Shown here in pieces: positions 38,135 through 48,812 of a stretch of DNA of 64,000 nt (position 1 is the first letter of the stretch; each line of letters begins with the position of its first letter). Both the position numbers and the translations under genes were made by a program. Below the pieces are notes generated by a model. It worked only from the letters and a program-made list of their open reading frames with translations. It was not told the DNA's origin and did not search any database. This stretch comes from Microbulbifer sp. ALW1 (GTDB taxonomy: Bacteria > Pseudomonadota > Gammaproteobacteria > Pseudomonadales > Cellvibrionaceae), in NCBI RefSeq assembly GCF_009903625.1, contig NZ_CP047569.1, positions 3,078,501 through 3,142,500 of the forward strand. Reading direction: 5' to 3'.

Positions 38135-38726
38135 CCCACTCGAGCTCCATGCCATGCAAAGTACTGTAGGAAATGATGGCGCCACGGCCGATATCGCCGC
38201 TTTTCAAAAGGAATAAGGCAATTTCCACCGGCAATACTTCACCGCTGGAAAGCGCGGCAAACTGGGGAAGTACTTCGTCATCCTTGCCCTTCTTGCCAAC
38301 CTTACTTTCCTTACGACTGCCGCCGAACGTCGTATCTTTGCTGTTGGCACCGGGAAGTTCGGTTTGCGAGAGGATTTCGAGCCGCATATTCACGGGCAGC
38401 TCGTGGACGCTGAAGCGTCGCGCATTGGCGGCATTCGGGGTCGCCGAAAAATCAATCGGCTGCCATTTCATCGTCGATGTGTCATAACGCACGACCTGAT
38501 AGCTGTTTTCCTCAAAAACAACTCCGTAGTGCGCCTTATCGATCAACGCGCGATCGGCAACCAACTGCAAAAGATTGCCGAGCCGCTGAACTTCCCCAGT
38601 CCAATGACGGGTGTCCGTATTTCCCAGGGAAAGCGTCGCCATACCCGCCAGCGAGGCGATGATCACCATCACCACCAGCAGTTCGATCAGGGTAAATCCC
38701 CGTTGGCGGCGGGCTGTGACGCGCAT
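38118..38726 (-). CDS. gspH: Type II secretion minor pseudopilin H
   Basis: 202 residues. Prepilin signal ARRQRG-FTLIELLVVMVIIASLAG with Glu5, then a beta-sandwich globular domain (HYGVVFEENSYQVVRYD). A basic, Lys-rich loop (about residues 135-150, KESKVGKKGKDDE) is an insertion compared with typical GspH. It connects the major pseudopilus to the tip complex. 17 bases separate it from gspG. Confidence 0.9.
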   Translation of the reverse strand: MRVTARRQRGFTLIELLVVMVIIASLAGMATLSLGNTDTRHWTGEVQRLGNLLQLVADRALIDKAHYGVVFEENSYQVVRYDTSTMKWQPIDFSATPNAANARRFSVHELPVNMRLEILSQTELPGANSKDTTFGGSRKESKVGKKGKDDEVLPQFAALSSGEVLPVEIALFLLKSGDIGRGAIISYSTLHGMELEWDADDY

Positions 38727-38743
38727 GAGGCTTCCCGTCAGCC

Positions 38744-39172
38744 TCAGAGTTCTGAGGCAAACAGGTCGGCGGCTTCGCCTTCGCCACCGGGCTTGCCATC
38801 CGCACCGAGGCTGAACAGGTCGTAAGCGCCAGCGCTGCCCGGGCTGATGTACTGGTAGAGGTTACCCCAGGGATCCTTGGCTTCACGCTTCAGGTAGGGT
38901 TCGTTCCAGTTTTTGGCTTCCGGGAAACCGGAAGGCTTGGTCACCAGTGCCTGCAGCCCCTGCTCGGAGCTGGGATAGACAAAGTTGTCCATGCGATACA
39001 TGTCCAGTGCCGTTTCAATGGTCCGCAGGTCGGACTTGGCCGCTTTAATGCGGGCTTCGCCGGTCTTACCGAGAATACTCGGAACCACCATGGCGCCCAG
39101 CACGCCAAGAATCACGATCACAACCATGATTTCAATCAGGGTAAACCCCTGACTCTTGCGCAGATTTTTCAT
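38744..39172 (-). CDS. gspG: Type II secretion major pseudopilin
   Basis: 142 residues, the usual length. Prepilin signal RKSQG-FTLIEIMVVIVILGVLGA, then the conserved TALDMYRMDNFVYPSSEQGL and the C-terminal LFSLGADGKPGGEGEAADL, which carries the calcium-binding loop. It forms the pseudopilus that pushes substrates through the secretin. Processing needs a prepilin peptidase (GspO/PilD), not encoded in this window. Confidence 0.96.
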   Translation of the reverse strand: MKNLRKSQGFTLIEIMVVIVILGVLGAMVVPSILGKTGEARIKAAKSDLRTIETALDMYRMDNFVYPSSEQGLQALVTKPSGFPEAKNWNEPYLKREAKDPWGNLYQYISPGSAGAYDLFSLGADGKPGGEGEAADLFASEL

Positions 39173-39234
39173 TCCTCACCTCGCGAGTTCAAACGTAAAA
39201 CATTGTCCACTAATTGACCGTGCTGAACAATTTA

Positions 39235-40452
39235 TCAACCAACCAACTGGTTCATATTCATGATCGGCATCATGATGGCCATCACAATAAACAGCACGAT
39301 AGCCGCCATGACCAGTAGCATGATGGGCTCAAACAGACTCACGAAGGCAGTCACCGCCCCCTGCAAGTCCTGCTCCTGATTTTCCGCTGCCCGCACCAGC
39401 ATCTGATCGAGCGTGCCGGAAGATTCACCACTGGCGATCATATAGATCATCATTGGGGGAAAATATTCCACATCCTCCAGGGCGCGGCGAAGGCTGCCGC
39501 CCTCCCGCACGAATTTCTGCGCAACCTGAAGCCGCGCTTTCAGATAGTCGTTGCTCATTACGCCACTGGCAATCCCCATGGCCTGCACTAACGGCACACT
39601 GCTGCCCGTCAGGATCGCCAGCGTGCCCACGTAGCGCGCGCTCTGACCGCCCCTAACCAGCCAGCCAATCACCGGCATCTCCAGCAGTCGGTGATGGTAG
39701 CGGTAACGGAAACCGTCACGGCGCAATAACAGCATCCAGCCAACCACCAGCAGTACTAGGACCGGTGGAATCAGCCAGCCCCAGGCGGAAATGAAATCAC
39801 TGAGGGAAACCAGAATTCGGGTGGCAAGCGGCAACTGCTGGCCAGTTCCGGTAAAGACTTCGATGACGTCTGGAACGACGTAGACCATCAGGCCGGTAAC
39901 CACCAGCACACAGATCACCACCAAAACCAGCGGGTATATCAGGGCCAGCTGAACCTTCTGCCGAAACTGCTGCTGGCTCTCGGTGTAATCGCCAAGGCGC
40001 TCAAGCACCTCATCCAGATGGCCGGAGTGCTCCCCCGCCTCCACCGTGGCGCGATAAAGCTTGGGAAACGCCCGCGGAAAGCTCCCCAAGGCCTGGGCGA
40101 AACTGTGGCCTTCCAGCACCTTGGCGCGCACAGCCAGCACGATACGCCGCACCTTCTGATTGCGCGACTGGTTGGCTATCGCACTGAGGGTTTCTTCCAG
40201 GGGGATGCCGGCCCGTAACAGGGTGGCAATCTGACGGGTAAGAAGGGCCAGCGGCTTGATGCCCAGTCCCGGACTACCAGAGAGCAGGCTCGGGCCGCCC
40301 GCAGCTGCGGTTTCTACAGCCGCGCTCACTTCCAGGGGAATCAGCCCTTTGGCGCGCAACTGCTGGCGCGCGGCTTTGGCACTGTCGGCTTCCAGCGTGC
40401 CACGATTTTTGCGGCCGCCGCTGTTGAGGGCGGTGTACTCGAAAGCACCCAT
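39235..40452 (-). CDS. gspF: Type II secretion inner-membrane platform protein F
   Basis: 405 residues with two tandem GspF cytoplasmic domains and three membrane helices (near residues 170-195, 220-245 and 375-400). Motifs: FEYTALNSGGRKNRG at the start, ETLSAIANQSRN, and SGESSGTLDQML in the second repeat. It couples the GspE ATPase to pseudopilus assembly. One base separates it from gspE. Confidence 0.95.
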   Translation of the reverse strand: MGAFEYTALNSGGRKNRGTLEADSAKAARQQLRAKGLIPLEVSAAVETAAAGGPSLLSGSPGLGIKPLALLTRQIATLLRAGIPLEETLSAIANQSRNQKVRRIVLAVRAKVLEGHSFAQALGSFPRAFPKLYRATVEAGEHSGHLDEVLERLGDYTESQQQFRQKVQLALIYPLVLVVICVLVVTGLMVYVVPDVIEVFTGTGQQLPLATRILVSLSDFISAWGWLIPPVLVLLVVGWMLLLRRDGFRYRYHHRLLEMPVIGWLVRGGQSARYVGTLAILTGSSVPLVQAMGIASGVMSNDYLKARLQVAQKFVREGGSLRRALEDVEYFPPMMIYMIASGESSGTLDQMLVRAAENQEQDLQGAVTAFVSLFEPIMLLVMAAIVLFIVMAIMMPIMNMNQLVG

Positions 40453-40453
40453 C

Positions 40454-41932
40454 TCAGGACTCCTGGGTTACCCGCAGTACTTCTTCCAGTGAAGTGATTC
40501 CGGCCAGTACTTTGGCCATGCCATCGTCGCGGATGCTGGGCCCCAGCTTGCGGGCCTCTTGAACCAGCGCGCTCTCAGAGGCGCGGTCATGCATCATTTG
40601 CCGTAGCTTCTCATTCACTGGCACTAATTCATAGATACCCACACGACCGAGATAACCGCTGTGGTTGCATTTGTCACAGCCGCCTGGGCCGTAGATGGTA
40701 CCCGGTGCGCCCTCTTCCAGCCCAAGCATCTTGCGCTCGAACGCGTCCGCTTCGTGTGGCTGGCGACAATCAGGGCACAGCACCCGCACCAGTCGCTGCG
40801 CCAGTACGCCGATAATGCTCGAAGACAGCAGGAAGGGCTCAATCCCCATATCCACCAGTCGGGTAACCGCGCCCAACGCGGTATTGGTGTGCAGGGTGGA
40901 AAGCACCAGGTGACCGGTCAAACTCGCCTGAATGGCAATCTGCATGGTTTCCAGGTCGCGAATCTCACCGACCATCACCACATCGGGATCCTGGCGCAAA
41001 ATGGCACGCAAACCGCGGGCAAAGGTCATGTCCGCTTTGGTATTCACCTGGGTCTGGCCAACGCCCTCCAGGTTGTATTCCACCGGGTCTTCCACGGTGA
41101 GAATGTTCTTTTCGCGGTTATTGATGCTGGAGAGGCCCGCGTACAAGGTGGTGGTTTTACCGGAACCGGTAGGGCCCGTAACCAGCAAGATTCCGTGGGG
41201 CCGCCCGAGAAGCTCAGTAATGACCCGCAGATCCCGCTCTGCCATCCCCAGCTGGCGCATATCCATCTTGCCCGCCTGCTTGTCCAGCAGACGCATGACC
41301 ACCCGCTCTCCGGCAGACGATGGCATGGTAGAAACACGCACATCCACCTCGCGGCCACCCATCAGCAGGGAAATACGGCCGTCCTGGGGGACCCGCTTCT
41401 CCGCGATGTCCATTTTCGCCATTACCTTGATCCGCGACACCAGTAGCGGTGCCAGTGCACGGCGCGGCTGCAGCACTTCCCGCAGTACGCCATCCACTCG
41501 GAAGCGTACGACCAGGCGCTTTTCAAAGGTTTCAATATGGATATCCGAAGCGCCCTGCTTGAGGGATTCGGCAAAAATGGCGTTGATCAGACGGACGATA
41601 GGCGCATCGTCCTCTTGCTCCAGCAGGTCTTCTGTTTCCGGCAGTGAATCGGCGACGGCAGCCAGATCCAGATCGTCCCCCAACCCTTCCACGTCGGAAA
41701 GATTACCGCCTTCGCGGTTTTCGTATTGCCGCTGCAACGACTGCTGGAAATCGTCGGCGTCTACCGCTGCGATCCCGAGCGGCAATTCACACAGGCGCTG
41801 AACTTCTGCGAGCACAGTGGGATTCAGTGGCGCCACGTACTGGCATACCGGGGTGCCATCCACCTCTGCCAGCAATACCTGGTGGCGCTTGGCAAAGGCG
41901 TAAGGCAGTCGCTTGAGCGTGACCTCTGTCAT
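40454..41932 (-). CDS. gspE: Type II secretion ATPase
   Basis: 492 residues. Walker A is [15 protein letters not shown], the Asp box and Walker B region are [16 protein letters not shown] and [13 protein letters not shown], and the His box is [12 protein letters not shown]. The four-cysteine zinc site is intact (LCPDCRQ ... GCDKCNHSG). It powers pseudopilus extension at the inner membrane through GspL and GspF. Its ATG (41932) overlaps the gspD stop as TGATG; a GTG one codon earlier is also possible. Confidence 0.96.
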   Translation of the reverse strand: MTEVTLKRLPYAFAKRHQVLLAEVDGTPVCQYVAPLNPTVLAEVQRLCELPLGIAAVDADDFQQSLQRQYENREGGNLSDVEGLGDDLDLAAVADSLPETEDLLEQEDDAPIVRLINAIFAESLKQGASDIHIETFEKRLVVRFRVDGVLREVLQPRRALAPLLVSRIKVMAKMDIAEKRVPQDGRISLLMGGREVDVRVSTMPSSAGERVVMRLLDKQAGKMDMRQLGMAERDLRVITELLGRPHGILLVTGPTGSGKTTTLYAGLSSINNREKNILTVEDPVEYNLEGVGQTQVNTKADMTFARGLRAILRQDPDVVMVGEIRDLETMQIAIQASLTGHLVLSTLHTNTALGAVTRLVDMGIEPFLLSSSIIGVLAQRLVRVLCPDCRQPHEADAFERKMLGLEEGAPGTIYGPGGCDKCNHSGYLGRVGIYELVPVNEKLRQMMHDRASESALVQEARKLGPSIRDDGMAKVLAGITSLEEVLRVTQES

Positions 41933-43899
41933 CACTTGACCGCCTCAGGCTCCAGCGGAAGAGTCTCTTCCTGTTGTTGCGCACTGGCGGGCGGCGGCAG
42001 TAGATCCGGCAGGATTTCACCGCGATTCCAGTCCCAGATGTTACTGGTATTGTCGCGCAATCTGAGCTGACGCTCCTGCATCGCGCGGTAACGGCGACGG
42101 GTTTCTTCGTAGCCCGCAATCTGAGTGCTCAGAATTTTCGGACGCAGGAATACCATCAGGTTGGTCTTATCCACCGACTTGTCGGAGTTGCGGAACAAAC
42201 GGCCAATACCCGGGATGTCACCGAGCAAGGGGACTTTTTCGTTGATTTCCGTCACCTTGTCTTCGATCAGGCCACCCAATACCAGAATGGCGCCGTCATC
42301 GATCAGTACCTTGGTGCGAATTTCGCGCTTGCTGGTCACAATATCCGAGGCTGCGGAGCTGGCAACCGGCAGCACGTTTTCAACCTTCTGCTCAATTTCC
42401 AGAGTGACGGAATTGTTGTTATTGACCCGGGGAATCACCTTGAGGGTGGTGCCCACGTCCTGCCGCTGGATGGTGGTGAAAGGATCGTTGTTACTACCGG
42501 ACAACAATTGTTCACCGGTAATGAAGGGCACGTTCTGACCAACCAGAATCTCGGCCTCTTCATTGTCCAGGGCCATGATGGTTGGCGTAGAGAGGATATT
42601 CGCGTTGTTTTCATTCGCCAGCGCATTGATCGCAACACGCACATCCGTGCCACTGAGGAAACCGAGGTTCAGGCCCTGGCGGACCAGATTCGCCGGATCC
42701 AGCGAGAACGGATTGACCTCGGACAGCACATTGCCGTCGGCATCAATAATCGGGGTTTCCGCAAAATCGTTCTGGAAGCCCGCGAAAACATCGTCATCGT
42801 TACCGGCAATCCACTTGACCCCGAGCTTGTTGCCGGTGCCTTCGGTCACTTCAACGATGATGGCCTCAATCAGGACCTGCGCACGGCGCACATCGAGCTT
42901 GGCAATGACGCCTTTCATGGTATCCAGCAGCGAGGGCGGCGCGGTCAATACCAGTGCATTCAGTTCTTCGTTAACCTGGATGCTGACTTCGACATCCGCG
43001 ACCTGCTGATCTTTTTCGGTTTTCTGGATACTGCCGCTCATCCCCTCAAGAATAGGCTTTAAGTCGGCAGCACTGGCGTACTGCACGTAAACCACGGCGG
43101 TATTACCCTCACCGGTCAACGGCTGATCAAGGCGCTGAATCACTTTTTTGAGCTGGGTGCGGGTTACCGGGTCACCGGTCAGCAGAATACTGTTGGAGCG
43201 TTCATCCACGGCGATGCGTAGCGGCTGTACATCGTTGCCCGCCTGTTTACCGCCGCCCTGAAGTAACTCATTGATGACCTGCTTGACCTCTTTCGCAGAG
43301 GCAAATTCCAGCGGAACCAACTCGATATCAATGGCACCCGCACGGTCGAGTTGCTTGATCAGGCGTACGATCTGCTCAATGTTTGCCGAGCGATCCGCCA
43401 CAATCAGGGTATTGGTGTCGGCGTAGGCAGCCAGGTGGCCGGTTTGAGGAATCAGCGGACGCAGCATTGCGATCAGCTGTGCCGCGGAGATGTTTTCGAC
43501 CTTTACCGTACGCACCACCAGCGCTTCGCCGGGTGCACGGGTCTTCTCGTCAACAACGGGGATTGCCTGCTGTTTCGCAAGGGCATCCGGGACCACTTTC
43601 CAGGCATCCCCCTGCTCCACCAGACTGAAACCGTTCACCTGCAGCACCGACATAAACACGTCGAACGCCTGCTCATGGGTCATGGGGTCACCGGCAACGA
43701 CGGTCACCTTGCCCTTGACGTTGGGGTGAACAATGATGTTTTTGCCGGTGAAGTCCGCAGCCCAATTGATTAGGTCACGGATATCGGCGTTATCCAGTGA
43801 AAGGGTTACCCTTTCCACGGGAGACTGAGCCAGTACCGAAAACGACAACAAAAAACCCAAGGCGACTGCAACTAGCCGTCGGTGAAACAAGCTCATCAT
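41932..43899 (-). CDS. gspD: Type II secretion secretin
   Basis: 655 residues. Signal peptide ([13 protein letters not shown]), N0 domain ([20 protein letters not shown], then [18 protein letters not shown]), N1-N3 repeats and the secretin core ([44 protein letters not shown]). It forms the outer-membrane channel. The C-terminal ~60 residues are a Gln/Glu-rich S-domain-like tail. The upstream gspC stop is 86 bases away. Confidence 0.96.
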   Translation of the reverse strand: MMSLFHRRLVAVALGFLLSFSVLAQSPVERVTLSLDNADIRDLINWAADFTGKNIIVHPNVKGKVTVVAGDPMTHEQAFDVFMSVLQVNGFSLVEQGDAWKVVPDALAKQQAIPVVDEKTRAPGEALVVRTVKVENISAAQLIAMLRPLIPQTGHLAAYADTNTLIVADRSANIEQIVRLIKQLDRAGAIDIELVPLEFASAKEVKQVINELLQGGGKQAGNDVQPLRIAVDERSNSILLTGDPVTRTQLKKVIQRLDQPLTGEGNTAVVYVQYASAADLKPILEGMSGSIQKTEKDQQVADVEVSIQVNEELNALVLTAPPSLLDTMKGVIAKLDVRRAQVLIEAIIVEVTEGTGNKLGVKWIAGNDDDVFAGFQNDFAETPIIDADGNVLSEVNPFSLDPANLVRQGLNLGFLSGTDVRVAINALANENNANILSTPTIMALDNEEAEILVGQNVPFITGEQLLSGSNNDPFTTIQRQDVGTTLKVIPRVNNNNSVTLEIEQKVENVLPVASSAASDIVTSKREIRTKVLIDDGAILVLGGLIEDKVTEINEKVPLLGDIPGIGRLFRNSDKSVDKTNLMVFLRPKILSTQIAGYEETRRRYRAMQERQLRLRDNTSNIWDWNRGEILPDLLPPPASAQQQEETLPLEPEAVK

Positions 43900-43985
43900 T
43901 ATAATTCTGACTCTGATTCTTATGTGTTCAGTAAGTTATTGGTCTTCAAAAACAGCTGCTACCCAAAAAACAGCCATTGCCTACT

Positions 43986-44669
43986 TTAGCGAGTGTCCCG
44001 CCCCCCTTGGCGCTCACGGGCCATTTCACGCAGTTGCTCCAGGCGCTCCTTGATGGATTGCTGTCGATCCGCGCGGTCGCTGGTTGCATTGGCACTGATC
44101 ACCTTGGCAGCCTCGCGCGCGTAGTTAGCGTACTGTTTGGGAACGGTCGGACGCCCATCGGCATCGGGGTAGGTCAATTTCTCCATCTGACCATTACGGC
44201 GTAGGATAATATGGTCGACCTCGACAGAATAGACCTCAGCGCCGCCAGGCAGTGACTGTCCTACGTAAAAACGTTCTGCAGGCTTACCCCGCTCAGCGAC
44301 CAGGGCGCTGGCATGGTCATTCAGGCTGCTACTCAGCACACCGGACAGCACCAGATTCAGCTGGGTAATGGGAATATTGGCCAGATCCAGTTCCGGCTCC
44401 GCCTCACTCTTCACTTCTGCGACACCAAAAAATGCCGTAGCGGGCAAAGACTCGGCGGAATTCGCACTTACAGGCCGCGCATTGCGCTCAACCAGTAGCC
44501 CGTTACCTGACTCTGAGGGCATTACCAGATGCCCGTATGCCATCAGATTGACCGCCAGCCAACCACCAACAACCGCAAGGGTGGCGAAAAGACTATGCCG
44601 TGCGGTGCTGCTACCCGCAGCCCCAGGGGCCTGCAGAGCAGATGAAATTGTGCGCTTTACCAAAGACAT
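43986..44669 (-). CDS. gspC: Type II secretion protein C, short form without PDZ domain
   Basis: 227 residues: one N-terminal membrane helix (LFATLAVVGGWLAVNLMAYG), then the homology region (IPITQLNLVLSGVLSSSLND ... AERFYVGQSLPGGAEVYSVE) that contacts the secretin N0 domain, then only a basic helical C-terminus (QSIKERLEQLREMARER). Many GspC proteins are ~270-300 residues with a C-terminal PDZ; here it is replaced by a short coiled coil, as in some other lineages. First gene of the gsp operon; its promoter must lie in 44670-44850. Confidence 0.9.
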   Translation of the reverse strand: MSLVKRTISSALQAPGAAGSSTARHSLFATLAVVGGWLAVNLMAYGHLVMPSESGNGLLVERNARPVSANSAESLPATAFFGVAEVKSEAEPELDLANIPITQLNLVLSGVLSSSLNDHASALVAERGKPAERFYVGQSLPGGAEVYSVEVDHIILRRNGQMEKLTYPDADGRPTVPKQYANYAREAAKVISANATSDRADRQQSIKERLEQLREMARERQGGRDTR

Positions 44670-44850
44670 GACTAAACCCGTCTCGGCTGTACCACAGACA
44701 GCTTGTTTCTATAATTTGGCGCCTATTCTCTAGGCTTGCCTCCCGAAAGGCAATGTTATGGGGCGTAAAGACCAAAAATCAGCCAATCAATCCCCTGCAT
44801 CTAATAAGTTAATACCAATGAAACCGCGGATTGTGAAGCTGCCACCAAAG

Positions 44851-44875
44851 AAAAAGGCGGCTTTCGCCGCCCTTT
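44851..44875 (-). terminator. Terminator of the etfBA operon
   Basis: GGCGGC (44856-44861) pairs with GCCGCC (44866-44871); on the minus strand the stem is followed by TTTTTCTTT. It lies 27 bases downstream of etfA. Confidence 0.8.
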
Positions 44876-44901
44876 CCTGATGAGAGTATATGAACCAACT
44901 A

Positions 44902-45831
44902 TTACAGTTTGGTTTCCAACTCTGGCACCGCATCAAACAAATCGGCGACCAGGCCGTAATCAGCCACCGAAAAGATCGGCGCCTCTTCATCTTTGTTGAT
45001 GGCCACAATCACCTTGGAGTCCTTCATACCCGCCAGGTGCTGAATGGCGCCGGAAATACCCACTGCAATATAGAGGTCCGGTGCGACGATTTTGCCGGTC
45101 TGACCAACCTGCATATCGTTGGGCACAAAACCGGCGTCTACCGCTGCGCGGGAGGCGCCAACCGCAGCACCCAGCTTGTCAGCCACCTTGTTCAGCAGCT
45201 CAAAGTTTTCGCCGTTCTGCATGCCGCGGCCACCAGAGATGACGACACGAGCAGCGGTCAGCTCCGGACGGTCGGACACGGCCAGCTCTTCACCGACAAA
45301 CTTGGAAACACCCGCGTCATCCACCAGGTCCACGGTTTCAACGGTTGCGCTTCCACCTTCTGCTGCCACCGGGTCAAAAGCCGTGGTACGCACAGATGCC
45401 ACTTTGATGGCGTCAGAGCTCTGCACGGTAGCAATCACGTTGCCTGCATAAATAGGACGCTTGAACGTATCAGGACCTTCCACCGCAATGATGTCGGAAA
45501 TAGGCTGAACATCCAGCAGCGCAGCTGCGCGCGGCAACATATTCTTGCCGGTAGTGGTTGCCGGGGCCAGCACGTGGCTGTAGTTTTTGCCCAGATCGGC
45601 GACCAGCTTGGCGACATTTTCTGCCAGCTGGTGCTCATAAGCGGCGTTATCAGCCACCAAAACCTTGCTAACGCCTTCTACTTTGGCCGCTGCTTCACCA
45701 GCGGCACCACAGCCGCTGCCGGCAACCAGTACATCGATATCACCACCGATGGCTTTGGCCGCTGCGACTGTATTCAGGGTTGCGCCCTTCAGCTCGGCGT
45801 TGTCGTGCTCTGCAATTACAAGAATGCTCAT
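44902..45831 (-). CDS. etfA: Electron transfer flavoprotein alpha subunit
   Basis: 309 residues. The C-terminal FAD domain is clear ([59 protein letters not shown]). EtfAB accepts electrons from acyl-CoA and other dehydrogenases and passes them to ETF-QO. It shares one base with the end of etfB. Confidence 0.96.
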   Translation of the reverse strand: MSILVIAEHDNAELKGATLNTVAAAKAIGGDIDVLVAGSGCGAAGEAAAKVEGVSKVLVADNAAYEHQLAENVAKLVADLGKNYSHVLAPATTTGKNMLPRAAALLDVQPISDIIAVEGPDTFKRPIYAGNVIATVQSSDAIKVASVRTTAFDPVAAEGGSATVETVDLVDDAGVSKFVGEELAVSDRPELTAARVVISGGRGMQNGENFELLNKVADKLGAAVGASRAAVDAGFVPNDMQVGQTGKIVAPDLYIAVGISGAIQHLAGMKDSKVIVAINKDEEAPIFSVADYGLVADLFDAVPELETKL

Positions 45832-46580
45832 CAGATTACTTTCGCCTCGCTTTTCAGTTTTTCCACCAGTTCCGCTACGTCGGCAACCTTGATGCCTGCC
45901 TGGCGCTCTGCCGGCGGCTCAACTTTCAGGGTTTTGGTGCGCGGGGCGATGTCCACACCCAGTTCGTCCGGGTTGGTCACATCCAGAGGCTTCTTCTTCG
46001 CCTTCATGATGTTGGGGAGAGAGGCATAACGCGGCTCATTCAGGCGCAGATCGGTAGTTACCACTGCAGGCAGCTTGAGCTCAACGGTCTGCAGGCCGCC
46101 GTCGATTTCGCGGGTCACTTTCACCGAACCCTCTTCGACGTTGACTTCGGACGCAAAAGTGCCCTGACCCATGCCAGTCAGCGCTGCCAGCATCTGGCCA
46201 GTCTGGTTGTTGTCGCCGTCGATGGACTGCTTGCCCAGGATAACCAGCTGAGGCTCTTCCTTCTCAACGATGGCTTTCAGGCACTTGGCGACTGCCAGCG
46301 GCTGCAGCTCCGCGTCAGTTTCCACCTGGATGCCGCGATCGGCACCCAGTGCGAGAGCAGTACGAATCTGTTCCTGACACTGTTTGGGCCCCATGGAAAC
46401 AGCGATGATCTCGCTGACCACACCCTTCTCTTTCAAGCGTACCGCTTCTTCAACAGCGATCTCACAAAAGGGGTTGATGGACATCTTTACATTGGCAATG
46501 TCCACATCCGAACCGTCCGCCTTCGGGCGAACTTTCACGTTGTAATCGACAACGCGTTTCACAGCTACAAGAACTTTCAT
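45831..46580 (-). CDS. etfB: Electron transfer flavoprotein beta subunit
   Basis: 249 residues, full length. Features: [20 protein letters not shown] at the start, [19 protein letters not shown], and [20 protein letters not shown], which contributes to AMP/FAD binding. First gene of etfBA, divergent from the ETF-QO gene across a 440-base control region. Confidence 0.96.
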   Translation of the reverse strand: MKVLVAVKRVVDYNVKVRPKADGSDVDIANVKMSINPFCEIAVEEAVRLKEKGVVSEIIAVSMGPKQCQEQIRTALALGADRGIQVETDAELQPLAVAKCLKAIVEKEEPQLVILGKQSIDGDNNQTGQMLAALTGMGQGTFASEVNVEEGSVKVTREIDGGLQTVELKLPAVVTTDLRLNEPRYASLPNIMKAKKKPLDVTNPDELGVDIAPRTKTLKVEPPAERQAGIKVADVAELVEKLKSEAKVI

Positions 46581-47020
46581 GAAAATCCCGTCTCAGTAGT
46601 CTACTTAGAAGTTGCGACCCGGCAGCCAAAACGACTGGGGCACAACATGGGTAACTCGGGCAGCCTCCCGGCCGAGTCCTATGGCGGCCCTGCCAAACCC
46701 GCCACGAGCGAGCAAATTCAGGCACCTGTGAGCCAGCCTCAAGTTCAAACAGTTGTTTGAGCGGCGTGTATGTTGGCCCTTTCACAATTCAAAATCAATA
46801 GTTGAATAGTAAGCCTAGCAGCCATTCACAGGATCAATTTCAGGCCATAAATCCGCCCTATTCCGAACCGCAAAAAACGTGCAATTACGCCGCTTTTGCC
46901 AGCAGAAATGAAAACTCCTGCAATTGGTAGGCCCGGCTGTTCACCGATATAATGCGCCAGCTTATAAATTGCCTGCCATAATTCGGCGGCTGAATAATTA
47001 GACATGCTGAGGAGTGACCT
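46581..47020. other. Divergent control region between etfBA and ETF-QO
   Basis: About 440 bases with no supportable gene. It contains the PsrA-type palindrome at 46745-46760 and must hold promoters for both directions. Confidence 0.6.
46745..46760. promoter_or_regulatory. PsrA-type box between etfB and ETF-QO
   Basis: TCAAACAGTTGTTTGA has perfect 7-bp arms and contains CAAAC-N4-GTTTG, matching the (G/C)AAAC-N2-4-GTTT(G/C) motif of the fatty-acid-responsive TetR regulator PsrA of Pseudomonas. The etf genes are among PsrA targets there. No psrA gene is in this window. Confidence 0.7.
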
Positions 47021-48658
47021 GTGGAACGCGAGTCAATGGAATACGACGTAGTCATCGTCGGTGCGGGCCCTGCCGGACTTGCCGCTGCGATCAAGCTGCG
47101 CCAGATCAACGAAGACATTTCCGTCTGCGTGGTGGAGAAAGGCTCCGAAGTGGGCGCGCATATTCTTTCAGGTGCCGTGTTCGAACCCACCGCCCTGAAC
47201 GAACTCTTCCCCGACTGGAAAGAGCGCGGCGCCCCACTGGAAACCGCGGTCAACGGTGACGACATCTACGTCCTGCGCGGCCCGGAAAAGGCACTCAAAG
47301 TCCCGAACATGCTGGTTCCCAGCACCATGCACAATGAGGGCAACTACATCATCAGCCTGGGCAACCTGTGCCGCTGGCTTGCCGAGCAGGCAGAAAACCT
47401 GGGTGTTGAGATTTTCCCCGGTTTTGCCGCTGCCGAAGTCCTCTATAACGAAGACGGCTCCGTAAAGGGTATCGCCACTGGCGATATGGGCGTCGGCATC
47501 AACGGTGAACAGAAAGACTCCTATATGCCTGGCATGGAGCTCCACGCCAAATACACCCTGTTTGCCGAAGGCTGTCGCGGCCACCTGGGCAAGCAACTGA
47601 TCGCCAAATTCTCCCTGGATGCTGACCGCGACCCACAGCACTACGGCATCGGCATCAAAGAAATCTGGAAAGTTGACAGCGCCAAGCACAAGCAGGGCCT
47701 GGTGGTACACACCGCCGGCTGGCCACTGGATGAATCCGGTAGCGCGGGCGGTGGCTTCCTGTACCACCTCGAAGACGACCAGGTTGTCGTAGGCCTGATC
47801 ACCGATCTTTCTTACAGCAACCCCCATGTCAGCCCGTTTGACGAATTCCAGCGCTACAAGCACCACCCGGTAATCAAGCAGTACCTGGAAGGCGGCCAGC
47901 GTGTGGCCTACGGCGCACGCGCCATTGTCAAAGGTGGCCTGCAGTCGCAACCCAAAATGACCTTCCCCGGTGGCCTGCTGATTGGCGATGACGCCGGCAC
48001 CCTCAACTTTGCCAAGATCAAGGGCAACCACACGGCAATGAAGTCCGGCATGCTGGCGGCGGAGTCTGTGGCCGAGGCAATGAAAGCGGAGCGCGGCAGC
48101 GACGAGCTGAGCGATTACAGCGAGCGCTACAAAAACAGCTGGGCCTGGAAAGAACTGCACATGCAGCGCAATTTCGGCCCTGCCCAGCACAAGTGGGGCA
48201 ATATCTTTGGCTCCGCCTATGCGTTTATCGACATCAACCTGTTCAAGGGCAAACTGCCCTGGACCCTGAGCGACAGTAAAGCAGACCACGCACAACTGAA
48301 GCCGGCTGCGGACTGTAAAAAAATTGCCTATCCGAAACCGGATGGTGTTTTGAGCTTTGATAAGCTGTCTTCGGTGTTCATTTCCAACACCAACCACGAA
48401 GAAGACCAGCCCTGCCACCTGACCCTGAAAGATGCGGATATTCCGCTGAACCACAACCTGCCGATTTACGATGAACCGGCTCAGCGCTACTGCCCTGCCG
48501 GCGTCTACGAAGTCATCGATGAGGGCGACAGCAAGCGCTTCCAGATCAACGCGCAGAACTGCGTTCACTGTAAAACCTGTGACATCAAGGATCCGACCCA
48601 GAATATCGTCTGGATCACACCGGAAGGCGGCGGCGGTCCTAACTACCCCAATATGTAA
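47021..48658 (+). CDS. Electron transfer flavoprotein-ubiquinone oxidoreductase
   Basis: 545 residues from a GTG with a strong ribosome site (gctgaggagtg); an ATG at 47036 is the alternative. N-terminal FAD motif VVIVGAGPAGLAAAIKL, quinone-binding and FAD segments (GAHILSGAVFEPTALNE; GLLIGDDAGTLNFAKIKG) and the C-terminal 4Fe-4S site (YCPAGVYEV ... NCVHCKTCDIKDP). It moves electrons from EtfAB to the quinone pool at the inner membrane. Followed by a strong terminator. Confidence 0.96.
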   Translation: MERESMEYDVVIVGAGPAGLAAAIKLRQINEDISVCVVEKGSEVGAHILSGAVFEPTALNELFPDWKERGAPLETAVNGDDIYVLRGPEKALKVPNMLVPSTMHNEGNYIISLGNLCRWLAEQAENLGVEIFPGFAAAEVLYNEDGSVKGIATGDMGVGINGEQKDSYMPGMELHAKYTLFAEGCRGHLGKQLIAKFSLDADRDPQHYGIGIKEIWKVDSAKHKQGLVVHTAGWPLDESGSAGGGFLYHLEDDQVVVGLITDLSYSNPHVSPFDEFQRYKHHPVIKQYLEGGQRVAYGARAIVKGGLQSQPKMTFPGGLLIGDDAGTLNFAKIKGNHTAMKSGMLAAESVAEAMKAERGSDELSDYSERYKNSWAWKELHMQRNFGPAQHKWGNIFGSAYAFIDINLFKGKLPWTLSDSKADHAQLKPAADCKKIAYPKPDGVLSFDKLSSVFISNTNHEEDQPCHLTLKDADIPLNHNLPIYDEPAQRYCPAGVYEVIDEGDSKRFQINAQNCVHCKTCDIKDPTQNIVWITPEGGGGPNYPNM

Positions 48659-48674
48659 TCCAGTCGCTTGTGTT

Positions 48675-48701
48675 AAGGGCACCCTAGGGTGCCCTTTTTT
48701 G
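48675..48701 (+). terminator. Rho-independent terminator after ETF-QO
   Basis: AAGGGCACCC (48675-48684) pairs with GGGTGCCCTT (48687-48696), followed by a T-run to 48700. Confidence 0.92.
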
Positions 48702-48719
48702 TACCCGGCTATCGCCAAT

Positions 48720-48753
48720 AAAAAAGCCGGACTCTATCGCTAGAGTCCGGCTT
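48720..48753 (-). terminator. Rho-independent terminator after the beta-helix lipoprotein/TonB receptor operon
   Basis: AAGCCGGACTCTA (48724-48736) pairs with TAGAGTCCGGCTT (48741-48753) around tcgc; minus-strand reading gives a stem followed by TTTTT. It lies 60 bases downstream of the receptor. Confidence 0.92.
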
Positions 48754-48812
48754 ATTAAGCATTCCGTGTTGGTTTAGCTATTTGCTTCCAGGAATCTTGT
48801 TTTCGTGCCGTA

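Noticed and set aside
47168..48718. 516-codon minus-strand frame opposite ETF-QO
   Set aside because: Shadow of the real gene: the GC-rich third-position pattern and all conserved motifs are on the plus strand.
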